Source of the DNA: Megachile rotundata
Lineage: Eukaryota > Arthropoda > Insecta > Hymenoptera > Megachilidae
Assembly (NCBI RefSeq): GCF_050947335.1
Contig: NW_027473512.1
Coordinates: forward strand, 1-64,000
Length of the DNA stretch: 64,000 nucleotides
Reading direction: 5' to 3'
Position numbers and translations under genes: made by a program. A model generated the notes under the pieces. That model saw only the letters and a program-made list of their open reading frames with translations. It ran no database searches and was not told the origin of the DNA. Shown here piece by piece: positions 27,579-42,000 of this stretch. Position 1 is the first letter of the stretch, and each line of letters begins with the position of its first letter.

Positions 27579-30500
27579 CTATCGATCATATCTGCATAAT
27601 ATGGTTAATAATATGAGTTAGATTGATAACAATAAGAGTAATAAGTATAGTAAATGTCGTGCTATCGATCATATCTGCATAATATGGTTAATAATATGAG
27701 TTAGATTCATAATAATAAGAGTAATAAGTATAGTAGTTGTCGTTCTATCGATTATACAAGCATAATATGGCTAATATTATGAGTTAGATTGATATTAATA
27801 AGAGTAATGAGTATACTAATTGTAGTTCTATCGATCATATCTGCATAATATGGTTAATAATATGAGTTAGATTGATAACAATAAGAGTAATAAGTATAGT
27901 AAATGTCGTGCTATCGATCATATCTGCATAATATGGTTAATAATATGAGTTAGATTCATAATAATAAGAGTAATAAGTATACTAATTGTCGTTCGATCGA
28001 TCATATAAGCATAATATGGCTAATGATATGAGTTAAATTGATAATAATAAGAGTAATAAGTATAGTAATTTTCGTCCTATCGATCATATAAGCATAATAT
28101 GGCTAACAATATGAGTTAGATTGATAATAATAAGAGTAATGAGTATAGTAATTGTCGTTCTATCGATTATATAAGCATAATATGGCTAATATTATGAGTT
28201 AGATTGATATTAATAAGAGTAATGAGTATACTAATTGTAGTTCTATCGATCATATCTGCATAATATGGTTAATAATATGAGTTAGATTGATAACAATAAG
28301 AGTAATAAGTATAGTAAATGTCGTGCTATCGATCATATCTGCATAATATGGTTAATAATATGAGTTAGATTCATAATAATAAGAGTAATAAGTATAGTAA
28401 TTGTCGTTCTATCGATCATATGTGCATAATATGGTTAATGATATGAGTTAGATTGATAACAGTCAGTGTAATAAGTATAGTAATTGTCGTTCTGTCGATC
28501 TCATAAGCATAATATGGCTAATAATCTGAGTCAGATTGATAATAGTAAGAGTAATAAGTGTAGTAAATGTCGTGCTATCGATCATATCTGCATAATATGG
28601 TTAATAATATGAGTTAGATTCATAATAATAAGAGTAATAAGTATAGTAGTTGTCGTTCTATCGATCACATAAGCACAATATGGCTAATAATATGAGTTAG
28701 ATTGATAATAGTGAGTGTAATAAGTATAGTAATTGTCGTTGTATCGATCATATTAGCATAATAAGGCTTATAATATGAGTTAGGCTGATAATAATAAGAG
28801 TAATGAGTATAGTAATTGTCGTTCTGTCGATCATATAAGCATAATATGGCTAATAATATGAATTAGATTGATAATAATAAGAGAAATGATTATAGTAATT
28901 GTCGTTCTATCGATCATATAAGCATAATATGGCTAATGATATGAGTTAGATTGATAATAATAATAGTAAGGAGTATACTAATTGTAGTTCTATCGATCAT
29001 ATCTGCATAATATGGTTAATAATATGAGTTAGATTGATAATAGTGAGTGTAATAAGTATAGTAATTGTCGTTCTATCGATCATATTAGCATAATATGGTT
29101 AATAATATGAGCTAGATTGATAATAACAAGAGTAATAGGTATAGTAAATGTCGTGCTATCGATCATATCTGCATAATATGGTTAATAATATGAGTTAGAT
29201 TGATAATAATAAGAGTAGTAAGTGTAGTAAATGTCGTTCTATCGATCACATAAGCATAATATGGCTAATAATATGAGTTAGATTGATAATAATAAGAGCA
29301 ATGAGTATAGTAATTGTCGTTCTATCGATCATATTTGCATAATGTGGTTAATAATATGAGTTAGATTGATAACAGTGAGTGTAATAAGTATAGTAATTGT
29401 CTTTCTATCGATCATATAAGCATAATGTGGCTAATAATATGAGTTAGATTGATAATAATAAGAGAAATGAATATAATAATTGTCGTTCTATCGATCATAT
29501 AACCATAATATGGCTAATAATATGAGTTAGATTGATAATAATAAGAGTAGTAAGTGTAGTAAATGTCGTGCTATCGATCATATCTGCATAATATGGTTAA
29601 TAATATGAGTTAGATTGTTAATAGTGAGTGTAATAAGTATAGTAATTGTCGTTCTATCGATCACATAAGCATAATATGGCTAATAATATGAGTTAGATTG
29701 ATAATAGTGAGTGTAATAAGTATAGTAATTGTCGTTCTATCGATCATATTAGCATAATATGGCTTATAATATGAGTTAGGCTGATAATAATAAGAGTAAT
29801 GAGTATAGTAATTGTCGTTCTATCGATTATATAAGCATAATATGGCTAATATTATGAGTTAGATTGATATTAATAAGAGTAATGAGTATACTAATTGTAG
29901 TTCTATCGATCATATCTGCATAATATGGTTAATAATATGAGTTAGATTGATAACAATAAGAGTAATAAGTATAGTAAATGTCGTGCTATCGATCATATCT
30001 GCATAATATGGTTAATAATATGAGTTAGATTCATAATAATAAGAGTAATAAGTATAGTAATTGTCGTTCTATCGATCATATGTGCATAATATGGTTAATG
30101 ATATGAGTTAGATTGATAACAGTCAGTGTAATAAGTATAGTAATTGTCGTTCTGTCGATCTCATAAGCATAATATGGCTAATAATCTGAGTCAGATTGAT
30201 AATAGTAAGAGTAATAAGTGTAGTAAATGTCGTGCTATCGATCATATCTGCATAATATGGTTAATAATATGAGTTAGATTCATAATAATAAGAGTAATAA
30301 GTATAGTAGTTGTCGTTGTATCGATCATATTTGCATAATGTGGTTAATAATATGAGTTAGATTGATAACAGTGAGTGTAATAAGTATAGTAATTGTCTTT
30401 CTATCGAACATATAAGCATAATATGGCTAATAATATGGGTTAGATTGATAATAATAAGAGAAATGAATATAGTAATTGTCGTTCTATCGATCATATAAGC

Positions 30501-31561
30501 ATAATATGGCTAATAATATGAGTTAGATTGATAATAATAAGAGTAAGGAGTATACTAATTGTAGTTCTATCGATCATGTCTGCATAATATGGTTAATAAT
30601 ATGAGTTAGATTGATAACAGTGAGTGTAATAAGTATAGTAATTGTCTTTCTATCGATCATATAAGCATAATGTGGCTAATAATATGAGTTAGATTGATAA
30701 TAATAAGAGAAATGAATATAATAATTGTCGTTCTATCGATCATATAACCATAATATGGCTAATAATATGAGTTAGATTGATAATAATAAGAGTAGTAAGT
30801 GTAGTAAATGTCGTGCTATCGATCATATCTGCATAATATGGTTAATAATATGAGTTAGATTGTTAATAGTGAGTGTAATAAGTATAGTAATTGTCGTTCT
30901 ATCGATCACATAAGCATAATATGGCTAATAATATGAGTTAGATTGATAATAGTGAGTGTAATAAGTATAGTAATTGTCGTTCTATCGATCATATTAGCAT
31001 AATATGGCTTATAATATGAGTTAGGCTGATAATAATAAGAGTAATGAGTATAGTATTGTCGTTGTATCGATCATATTTGCATAATGTGGTTAATAATATG
31101 AGTTAGATTGATAACAGTGAGTGTAATAAGTATAGTAATTGTCTTTCTATCGAACATATAAGCATAATATGGCTAATAATATGAGTTAGATTGATAATAA
31201 TAAGAGAAATGAATATAGTAATTGTCGTTCTATCGATCATATAAGCATAATATGGCTAATAATATGAGTTAGATTGATAATAATAAGAGTAAGGAGTATA
31301 CTAATTGTAGTTCTATCGATCATGTCTGCATAATATGGTTAATAATATGAGTTAGATTGATAACAATAAGAGTAATAAGTATACTAATTGTCGTTCGATC
31401 GATCATATAAGCATAATATGGCTAATGATATGAGTTAAATTGATAATAATAAGAGTAATAGGTATAATAATTATCGTTCTACCGATCATATAAGCATAAT
31501 ATGGCTTATAATATGAGTTAGATTGATAATAATAAGAGTAATAAGTATAGAAATTTTCGTC
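27579..31561. repeat. Domain A section with shortened HOR steps (20-22 units)
   Basis: CGATCTCATAAGC markers at 26670, 28496, 30156 and 31982 are spaced 22, 20 and 22 units, about half the 38-43 units seen in the first 20 kb. The stretch holds repeated runs of ATTGATATTAATAAGAG units, hybrid marker units at 27993 and 31395, and a block at 28,560-29,126 that has a distant twin. No gene or non-satellite sequence was seen. Confidence 0.75.
28560..29126. repeat. 567-bp block with an exact-register twin 9,960 bp downstream
   Basis: This block reads the same as 38,520-39,086. The offset, 9,960 bp, is exactly 120 x 83. It includes the variants AAGCACAATATGG (28671 and 38631) and GATAATAATAATAGTAAGG, which I saw only at these two places. 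After 29,126 the copies differ: the downstream copy has two more units, and matching then resumes at an offset of 10,126 bp (122 units). Confidence 0.83.
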
Positions 31562-33249
31562 CTATCGATCATATAAGCATAATATGGCTAACAATATGAG
31601 TTAGATTGATAATAATAAGAGTAATGAGTATAGTAATTGTCGTTCTATCGATTATATAAGCATAATATGGCTAATATTATGAGTTAGATTGATATTAATA
31701 AGAGTAATGAGTATACTAATTGTAGTTCTATCGATCATATCTGCATAATATGGTTAATAATATGAGTTAGATTGATAACAATAAGAGTAATAAGTATAGT
31801 AAATGTCGTGCTACCGATCATATCTGCATAATATGGTTAATAATATGAGTTAGATTCATAATAATAAGAGTAATAAGTATAGTAATTGTCGTTCTATCGA
31901 TCATATGTGGCATAATATGGTTAATGATATGAGTTAGATTGATAACAGTCAGTGTAATAAGTATAGTAATTGTCGTTCTGTCGATCTCATAAGCATAATA
32001 TGGCTAATAATCTGAGTCAGATTGATAATAGTAAGAGTAATAAGTGTAGTAAATGTCGTGCTATCGATCATATCTGCATAATATGGTTAATAATATGAGT
32101 TAGATTCATAATAATAAGAGTAATAAGTATAGTAGTTGTCGTTCTATCGATCACATAAGCATAATATGGCTAATAATATGAGTTAGGATTGATAATAGTG
32201 AGTGTAATAAGTATAGTAATTGTCGTTGTATCGATCATATTAGCATAATAAGGCTTATAATATGAGTTAGGCTGATAATAATAAGAGTAATGAGTATAGT
32301 AATTGTCGTTCTATCGATCATATAAGCATAATATGGCTAATAATATGAGTTAGATTGATAATAATAAGAGTAAGGAGTATACTAATTGTAGTTCTATCGA
32401 TCATGTTTGCATAATATGGTTAATAATATGAGTTAGATTGATAATAATAAGAGAAATGAATATAGTAATTGTCGTTCTATCGATCATATAAGCATAATGT
32501 GGTTAATAACATGAGTTAGGTGGATAATAATAAGAGTAAGGAGTATACTAATTGTAGTTCTATCGATCATGTCTGCATAATATGGTTAATAATATGAGTT
32601 AGATTGATAACAATAAGAGTAATAAGTTTAGTAAATGTCGTGCTATCGATCATATCTGCATAATATGGTTAATAATATGAGTTAGATTGATAATAGTGAG
32701 TGTAATAAGTATAGTAATTGTCGTTCTATCGATCATATAAGCATAATATGGCTAACAATATGAGTTAGATTGATAATAATAAGAGTAATGAGTATAGTAA
32801 TTGTCGTTCTATCGATTATATAAGCATAATATGGCTAATATTATGAGTTAGATTGATATTAATAAGAGTAATGAGTATACTAATTGTAGTTCTATCGATC
32901 ATATCTGCATAATATGGTTAATAATATGAGTTAGATTGATAACAATAAGAGTAATAAGTATAGTAAATGTCGTGCTATCGATCATATCTGCATAATATGG
33001 TTAATAATATGAGTTAGATTCATAATAATAAGAGTAATAAGTATAGTAGTTGTCGTTCTATCGATTATATAAGCATAATATGGCTAATATTATGAGTTAG
33101 ATTGATATTAATAAGAGTAGTGAGTATACTAATTGTAGTTCTATCGATCATATCTGCATAATATGGTTAATAATATGAGTTAGATTGATAACAATAAGAG
33201 TAATAAGTATAGTAAATGTCGTGCTATCGATCATATCTGCATAATATGG
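31562..33249. repeat. First copy of a 26-unit tandem duplication
   Basis: The order of units matches 33,721 onward, at an offset of 2,159 bp falling to 2,158 and then 2,157 bp as this copy passes private one-base insertions near 31,908 (GTGGCATAATATGG) and 32,185 (GTTAGGATTG). Shared markers include CGATCTCATAAGC (31982 and 34140) and GTTAATAACATGAGTTAGG (32502 and 34659). Twenty-six units equal 2,158 bp. Confidence 0.8.
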
Positions 33250-33720
33250 TTAATAATATGAGTTAGATTCTAAATAATAAGAGTAATAAGTATACTAATT
33301 GTCGTTCGATCGATCATATAAGCATAATATGGCTAATGATATGAGTTAAATTGATAATAATAAGAGTAATAAGTATAGTAATTTTCGTCCTATCGATCAT
33401 ATAAGCATAATATGGCTAACAATATGAGTTAGATTGATAATAATAAGAGTAATGAGTATAGTAATTGTCGTTCTATCGATTATATAAGCATAATATGCTA
33501 ATATTATGAGTTAGATTGATATTAATAAGAGTAATGAGTATACTAATTGTAGTTCTATCGATCATATCTGCATAATATGGTTAATAATATGAGTTAGATT
33601 GATAACAATAAGAGTAATAAGTATAGTAAATGTCGTGCTATCGATCATATCTGCATAATATGGTTAATAATATGAGTTAGATTCATAATAATAAGAGTAA
33701 TAAGTATAGTAATTGTCGTT

Positions 33721-35406
33721 CTATCGATCATATAAGCATAATATGGCTAACAATATGAGTTAGATTGATAATAATAAGAGTAATGAGTATAGTAATTGTC
33801 GTTCTATCGATTATATAAGCATAATATGGCTAATATTATGAGTTAGATTGATATTAATAAGAGTAATGAGTATACTAATTGTAGTTCTATCGATCATATC
33901 TGCATAATATGGTTAATAATATGAGTTAGATTGATAACAATAAGAGTAATAAGTATAGTAAATGTCGTGCTACCGATCATATCTGCATAATATGGTTAAT
34001 AATATGAGTTAGATTCATAATAATAAGAGTAATAAGTATAGTAATTGTCGTTCTATCGATCATATGTGCATAATATGGTTAATGATATGAGTTAGATTGA
34101 TAACAGTCAGTGTAATAAGTATAGTAATTGTCGTTCTGTCGATCTCATAAGCATAATATGGCTAATAATCTGAGTCAGATTGATAATAGTAAGAGTAATA
34201 AGTGTAGTAAATGTCGTGCTATCGATCATATCTGCATAATATGGTTAATAATATGAGTTAGATTCATAATAATAAGAGTAATAAGTATAGTAGTTGTCGT
34301 TCTATCGATCACATAAGCATAATATGGCTAATAATATGAGTTAGATTGATAATAGTGAGTGTAATAAGTATAGTAATTGTCGTTGTATCGATCATATTAG
34401 CATAATAAGGCTTATAATATGAGTTAGGCTGATAATAATAAGAGTAATGAGTATAGTAATTGTCGTTCTATCGATCATATAAGCATAATATGGCTAATAA
34501 TATGAGTTAGATTGATAATAATAAGAGTAAGGAGTATACTAATTGTAGTTCTATCGATCATGTTTGCATAATATGGTTAATAATATGAGTTAGATTGATA
34601 ATAATAAGAGAAATGAATATAGTAATTGTCGTTCTATCGATCATATAAGCATAATGTGGTTAATAACATGAGTTAGGTGGATAATAATAAGAGTAAGGAG
34701 TATACTAATTGTAGTTCTATCGATCATGTCTGCATAATATGGTTAATAATATGAGTTAGATTGATAACAATAAGAGTAATAAGTTTAGTAAATGTCGTGC
34801 TATCGATCATATCTGCATAATATGGTTAATAATATGAGTTAGATTGATAATAGTGAGTGTAATAAGTATAGTAATTGTCGTTCTATCGATCATATAAGCA
34901 TAATATGGCTAACAATATGAGTTAGATTGATAATAATAAGAGTAATGAGTATAGTAATTGTCGTTCTATCGATTATATAAGCATAATATGGCTAATATTA
35001 TGAGTTAGATTGATATTAATAAGAGTAATGAGTATACTAATTGTAGTTCTATCGATCATATCTGCATAATATGGTTAATAATATGAGTTAGATTGATAAC
35101 AATAAGAGTAATAAGTATAGTAAATGTCGTGCTATCGATCATATCTGCATAATATGGTTAATAATATGAGTTAGATTCATAATAATAAGAGTAATAAGTA
35201 TAGTAGTTGTCGTTCTATCGATTATATAAGCATAATATGGCTAATATTATGAGTTAGATTGATATTAATAAGAGTAGTGAGTATACTAATTGTAGTTCTA
35301 TCGATCATATCTGCATAATATGGTTAATAATATGAGTTAGATTGATAACAATAAGAGTAATAAGTATAGTAAATGTCGTGCTATCGATCATATCTGCATA
35401 ATATGG
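33721..35406. repeat. Second copy of the 26-unit tandem duplication
   Basis: It repeats 31,562-33,249 in order. The 471 bp between the copies contain another hybrid marker unit (33306) and a private one-base deletion near 33,497 (AATATGCTAATATTATG where other copies read AATATGGCTAATATTATG). The match ends at about 35,406, where this copy changes to a CTAACAATATGAG unit and then an AGCAAAATATGG unit not seen elsewhere. Confidence 0.78.
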
Positions 35407-38400
35407 CTAACAATATGAGTTAGATTGATAATAATAAGAGTAATGAGTATAGTAGTTGTCGTTCTATCGATCACATAAGCAAAATATGGCTAATAATATG
35501 AGTTAGATTGATAATAGTGAGTGTAATAAGTATAGTAATTGTCGTTGTATCGATCATATTAGCATAATAAGGCTTATAATATGAGTTAGGCTGATAATAA
35601 TAAGAGTAATGAGTATAGTAATTGTCGTTCTATCGATCATATAAGCATAATATGCCTAATAATATGAGTTAGATTGATAATAATAAGAGTAAGGAGTATA
35701 CTAATTGTAGTTCTATCGATCATATCTGCATAATATGGTTGATAATATGAGTTAGATTGATAATAGTGAGTGTAATAAGTATAGTAATTGTCGTTCTATC
35801 GATCATATTAGCATAATATGGTTAATAATATGAGCTAGATTGATAATAATAAGAGTAATGAGTATAGTAATTGTCGTTCTATCGTTCATATAAGCATAAT
35901 ATGGCTAATAATATGAGTTAGATTGATAATAGTGAGTGCAATAAGTATAGTAATTGTCGTTCTATCGATCATATTAGCATAATATGGTTAATAATATGAG
36001 CTAGATTGATAATAATAAGAGTAATAGGTATAGTAAATGTCGTGCTATCGATCATATCTGCATAATATGGTTAATAATATGAGTTACATTGATAATAATA
36101 AGAGTAGTAAGAGTAATAAATGTCGTGCTATCGATCATATCTGCATAACATGGTTAATAATATGAGTTAGATTCATAATAATAAGAGTAATAAGTATAGT
36201 AATTGTCGTTCTATCGATCACATAAGCATAATATGGCTAATAATATGAGTTAGATTGATAATAATAAGAGTAATGAGTATAGTAATTGTCGTTCTATCGA
36301 TCATATTTGCATAATGTGGTTAATAATATGAGTTAGATTGATAACAGTGAGTGTAATAAGTATAGTAATTGTCTTTCTATCGATCATATAAGCATAATGT
36401 GGCTAATAATATGAGTTAGATTGATAATAATAAGAGAAATGAATATAGTAATTGTCGTTCTATCGATCATATAACCATAATATGGCTAATAATATGAGTT
36501 AGATTGATAATAATAAGAGTAGTAAGTGTAGTAAATGTCATGCTATCGATCATATCTGCATAATATGGTTAATAATATGAGTTAGATTGTTAATAGTGAG
36601 TGTAATAAGTATAGTAATTGTCGTTCTATCGATCACATAAGCATAATATGGCTAATAATATGAGTTAGATTGATAACAGTGAGTGTAATAAGTATAGTAA
36701 TTGTCGTTCTATCGATCATATAAGCATAATATGGCTAATAATATGAGTTAGATTGATAATAATAAGAGTAAGGAGTATACAAATTGTAGTTCTATCGATC
36801 ATGTCTGCATAATATGGTTAATAATATGAGTTAGATTGATAATAGTGAGTGTAATAAGTATAGTAATTGTCGTTCTATCGATCATATTAGCATAATATGT
36901 CTAATAATATGAGTTAGGCTGATAATAATGAGAGTAATAAGTATAGTAATTGTCGTTCTGTCGATCATATAAGCATAATATGACTAATAATATGAATTAG
37001 ATTGATAATAATAAGAGAAATGAATATAGTAATTGTCGTTCTATCGATCATATAAGCATAATATGGCTAATAATATGAGTTAGATTGATAATAATAAGAG
37101 AAGTGAATATAGTCATTGTCGTTCGATCGATCATATAAGCATAATATGGCTAATGATATGAGTTAAATTGATAATAATAAGAGTAATAGGTATAATAATT
37201 ATCGTTCTACCGATCATATAAGCATAATATGGCTTATAATATGAGTTAGATTGATAATAATAAGAGTAATAAGTATAGTAATTTTCGTCCTATCGATCAT
37301 ATAAGCATAATATGGCTAACAATATGAGTTAGATTGATAATAATAAGAGTAATGAGTATAGTAATTGTCGTTCTATCGATTGTATAAGCATAATATGGCT
37401 AATATTATGAGTTAGATTGATATTAATAAGAGTAATGAGTATACTAATTGTAGTTCTATCGATCATATCTGCATAATATGGTTAATAATATGAGTTAGAT
37501 TGATAACAATAAGAGTAATAAGTATAGTAAATGTCGTGCTATCGATCATATCTGCATAATATGGTTAATAATATGAGTTAGATTCATAATAATAAGAGTA
37601 ATAAGTATAGTAATTGTCGTTCTATCGATCATATGTGCATAATATGGTTAATGATATGAGTTAGATTGATAACAGTCAGTGTAATAAGTATAGTAATTGT
37701 CGTTCTGTCGATCTCATAAGCATAATATGGCTAATAATCTGAGTTAGATTGATAATAGTAAGAGTAATAAGTGTAGTAAATGTCGTGCTATCGATCATAT
37801 CTGCATAATATGGTTAATAATATGAGTTAGATTGATAATAGTGAGTGTAATGAGTATAGTAATTGTCGTTCTATCGATCATATTAGCATAATATGGCTAA
37901 TAATATGAGTTAGGCTGATAATAATGAGAGTAATAAGTATAGTAATTGTCGTTCTGTCGATCATATAAGCATAATATGACTAATAATATGAATTAGATTG
38001 ATAATAATAAGAGAAATGAATATAGTAATTGTCGTTCTATCGATCATATAAGCATAATATGGCTAATAATATGAGTTAGATTGATAATAATAAGAGAAAT
38101 GAATATAGTAATTGTCGTTCTATCGATCATATAAGCATAATATGGTTAATAATATGAGTTAGATTGATAATAATAAGAGTAATGAGTATACTAATTGTAG
38201 TTCTATCGATCATATCTGCATAATATGGTTAATAATATGAGTTAGATTCATAATGATAAGAGTAATAAGTATAGTAATTGTCGTTCTATCGATCATATGT
38301 GCATGATATGGTTAATGATATGAGTTAGATTGATAACAGTCAGTGTAATAAGTATAGTAATTGTCGTTCTGTCGATCTCATAAGCATAATATGGCTAATA

Positions 38401-38519
38401 TTATGAGTTAGATTGATATTAATAAGAGTAATGAGTATACTAATTGTAGTTCTATCGATCATATCTGCATAATATGGTTAATAATATGAGTTAGATTGAT
38501 AACAATAAGAGTAATAAGT
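35407..38519. repeat. Domain A section resembling the window-start HOR
   Basis: It contains CTAGATTGATAATAATAAG and GTCATGCTATCG (about 36,538) variants and then a run that follows the window-start order: GACTAATAATATGAATTAG, the marker at 37123, the ATATTAATAAGAG unit, and CGATCTCATAAGC at 37709 and again only 8 units later at 38373. The 8-unit step is the shortest HOR interval seen. No gene was found. Confidence 0.7.
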
Positions 38520-39086
38520 ATAGTAAATGTCGTGCTATCGATCATATCTGCATAATATGGTTAATAATATGAGTTAGATTCATAATAATAAGAGTAATAA
38601 GTATAGTAGTTGTCGTTCTATCGATCACATAAGCACAATATGGCTAATAATATGAGTTAGATTGATAATAGTGAGTGTAATAAGTATAGTAATTGTCGTT
38701 GTATCGATCATATTAGCATAATAAGGCTTATAATATGAGTTAGGCTGATAATAATAAGAGTAATGAGTATAGTAATTGTCGTTCTGTCGATCATATAAGC
38801 ATAATATGGCTAATAATATGAATTAGATTGATAATAATAAGAGAAATGATTATAGTAATTGTCGTTCTATCGATCATATAAGCATAATATGGCTAATGAT
38901 ATGAGTTAGATTGATAATAATAATAGTAAGGAGTATACTAATTGTAGTTCTATCGATCATATCTGCATAATATGGTTAATAATATGAGTTAGATTGATAA
39001 TAGTGAGTGTAATAAGTATAGTAATTGTCGTTCTATCGATCATATTAGCATAATATGGTTAATAATATGAGCTAGATTGATAATAA
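38520..39086. repeat. Distant twin of 28,560-29,126
   Basis: This reads identically to the upstream block exactly 120 units away. Beyond it the sequence has two added units and then continues to parallel 29,125-29,806, and further on 30,310 onward. A larger segment of several kb was therefore shared and later changed by whole-unit gains and losses. Confidence 0.82.
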
Positions 39087-42000
39087 TAAGAGTAATGAGT
39101 ATAGTAATTGTCGTTCTATCGTTCATATAAGCATAATATGGCTAATAATATGAGTTAGATTGATAATAGTGAGTGTAATAAGTATAGTAATTGTCGTTCT
39201 ATCGACCATATTAGCATAATATGGTTAATAATATGAGCTAGATTGATAATAACAAGAGTAATAGGTATAGTAAATGTCGTGCTATCGATCATATCTGCAT
39301 AATATGGTTAATAATATGAGTTAGATTGATAATAATAAGAGTAGTAAGTGTAGTAAATGTCGTTCTATCGATCACATAAGCATAATATGGCTAATAATAT
39401 GAGTTAGATTGATAATAATAAGAGCAATGAGTATAGTAATTGTCGTTCTATCGATCATATTTGCATAATGTGGTTAATAATATGAGTTAGATTGATAACA
39501 GTGAGTGTAATAAGTATAGTAATTGTCTTTCTATCGATCATATAAGCATAATGTGGCTAATAATATGAGTTAGATTGATAATAATAAGAGAAATGAATAT
39601 AATAATTGTCGTTCTATCGATCATATAACCATAATATGGCTAATAATATGAGTTAGATTGATAATAATAAGAGTAGTAAGTGTAGTAAATGTCGTGCTAT
39701 CGATCATATCTGCATAATATGGTTAATAATATGAGTTAGATTGTTAATAGTGAGTGTAATAAGTATAGTAATTGTCGTTCCATCGATCACATAAGCATAA
39801 TATGGCTAATAATATGAGTTAGATTGATAATAGTGAGTGTAATAAGTATAGTAATTGTCGTTCTATCGATCATATTAGCATAATATGGCTTATAATATGA
39901 GTTAGGCTGATAATAATAAGAGTAATGAGTATAGTATTGTCGTTGTATCGATCATATTTGCATAATGTGGTTAATAATATGAGTTAGATTGATAACAGTG
40001 AGTGTAATAAGTATAGTAATTGTCTTTCTATCGAGCATATAAGCATAATATGGCTAATCATATGAGTTAGATTGATAATAATAAGAGAAATGAATATAGT
40101 AATTGTCGTTCTATCGATCATATAAGCATAATATGGCTAATAATATGAGTTAGATTGATAATAATAAGAGTAAGGAGTATACTAATTGTAGTTCTATCGA
40201 TCATGTCTGCATAATATGGTTAATAATATGAGTTAGATTGATAACAATAAGAGTAATAAGTATACTAATTGTCGTTCGATCGATCATATAAGCATAATAT
40301 GGCTAATGATATGAGTTAAATTGATAATAATAAGAGTAATAGGTATAATAATTATCGTTCTACCGATCATATAAGCATAATATGGCTTATAATATGAGTT
40401 AGATTGATAATAATAAGAGTAATAAGTATAGTAATTTTCGTCCTATCGATCATATAAGCATAATATGGCTAACAATATGAGTTAGATTGATAATAATAAG
40501 AGTAATGAGTATAGTAATTGTCGTTCTATCGATTATATAAGCATAATATGGCTAATATTATGAGTTAGATTGATATTAATAAGAGTAATGAGTATACTAA
40601 TTGTAGTTCTATCGATCATATCTGCATAATATGGTTAATAATATGAGTTAGATTGATAACAATAAGAGTAATAAGTATAGTAAATGTCGTGCTATCGATC
40701 ATATCTGCATAATATGGTTAATAATATGAGTTAGATTCATAATAATAAGAGTAATAAGTATAGTAATTGTCGTTCTATCGATCATATGTGCATAATATGG
40801 TTAATGATATGAGTTAGATTGATAACAGTCAGTGTAATAAGTATAGTAATTGTCGTTCTGTCGATCTCATAAGCATAATATGGCTAATAATCTGAGTCAG
40901 ATTGATAATAGTAAGAGCAATAAGTGTAGTAAATGTCGTGCTATCGATCATATCTGCATAATATGGTTAATAATATGAGTTAGATTCATAATAATAAGAG
41001 TAATAAGTATAGTAGTTGTCGTTCTATCGATCACATAAGCATAATATGGCTAAAAATATGAGTTAGATTGATAATAGTGAGTGTAATAAGTATAGTAATT
41101 GTCGTTGTATCGATCATATTAGCATAATAAGGCTTATAATATGAGTTAGGCTGATAATAATAAGAGTAATGAGTATAGTAATTGTCGTTCTATCGATCAT
41201 ATAAGCATAATATGGCTAACAATATGAGTTAGATTGATAATAATAAGAGTAAGGAGTATACTAATTGTAGTTCTATCGATCATGTTTGCATAATATGGTT
41301 AATAATATGAGTTAGATTGATAATAATAAGAGAAATGAATATAGTAATTGTCGTTCTATCGATCATATAAGCATAATGTGGTTAATAACATGAGTTAGGT
41401 GGATAATAATAAGAGTAAGGAGTATACTAATTGTAGTTCTATCGATCATGTCTGCATAATATGGTTAATAATATGAGTTAGATTGATAACAATAAGAGTA
41501 ATAAGTTTAGTAAATGTCGTGCTATCGATCATATCTGCATAATATGGTTAATAATATGAGTTAGATTGATAATAGTGAGTGTAATAAGTATAGTAATTGT
41601 CGTTCTATCGATCATATTAGCATAATATGGCTAATAATATGAGTTAGGCTGATAATAATGAGAGTAATAAGTATAGTAATTGTCGTTCTGTCGATCATAT
41701 AAGCATAATATGACTAATAATATGAATTAGATTGATAATAATAAGAGAAATGAGTATAGTAATTGTCGTTCTATCGATCATATAAGCATAATATGGCTAA
41801 TAATATGAGTTAGATTGATAATAATAAGAGAAGTGAGTATAGTCATTGTCGTTCGATCGATCATATAAGCATAATATGGTTAATAATATGAGTTAGATTG
41901 ATAACAATAAGAGTAATAAGTATAGTAAATGTCGAGCTATCGATCATATCTGCATAATATGGTTAATAATATGAGTTAGATTCATAATAATAAGAGTAAT

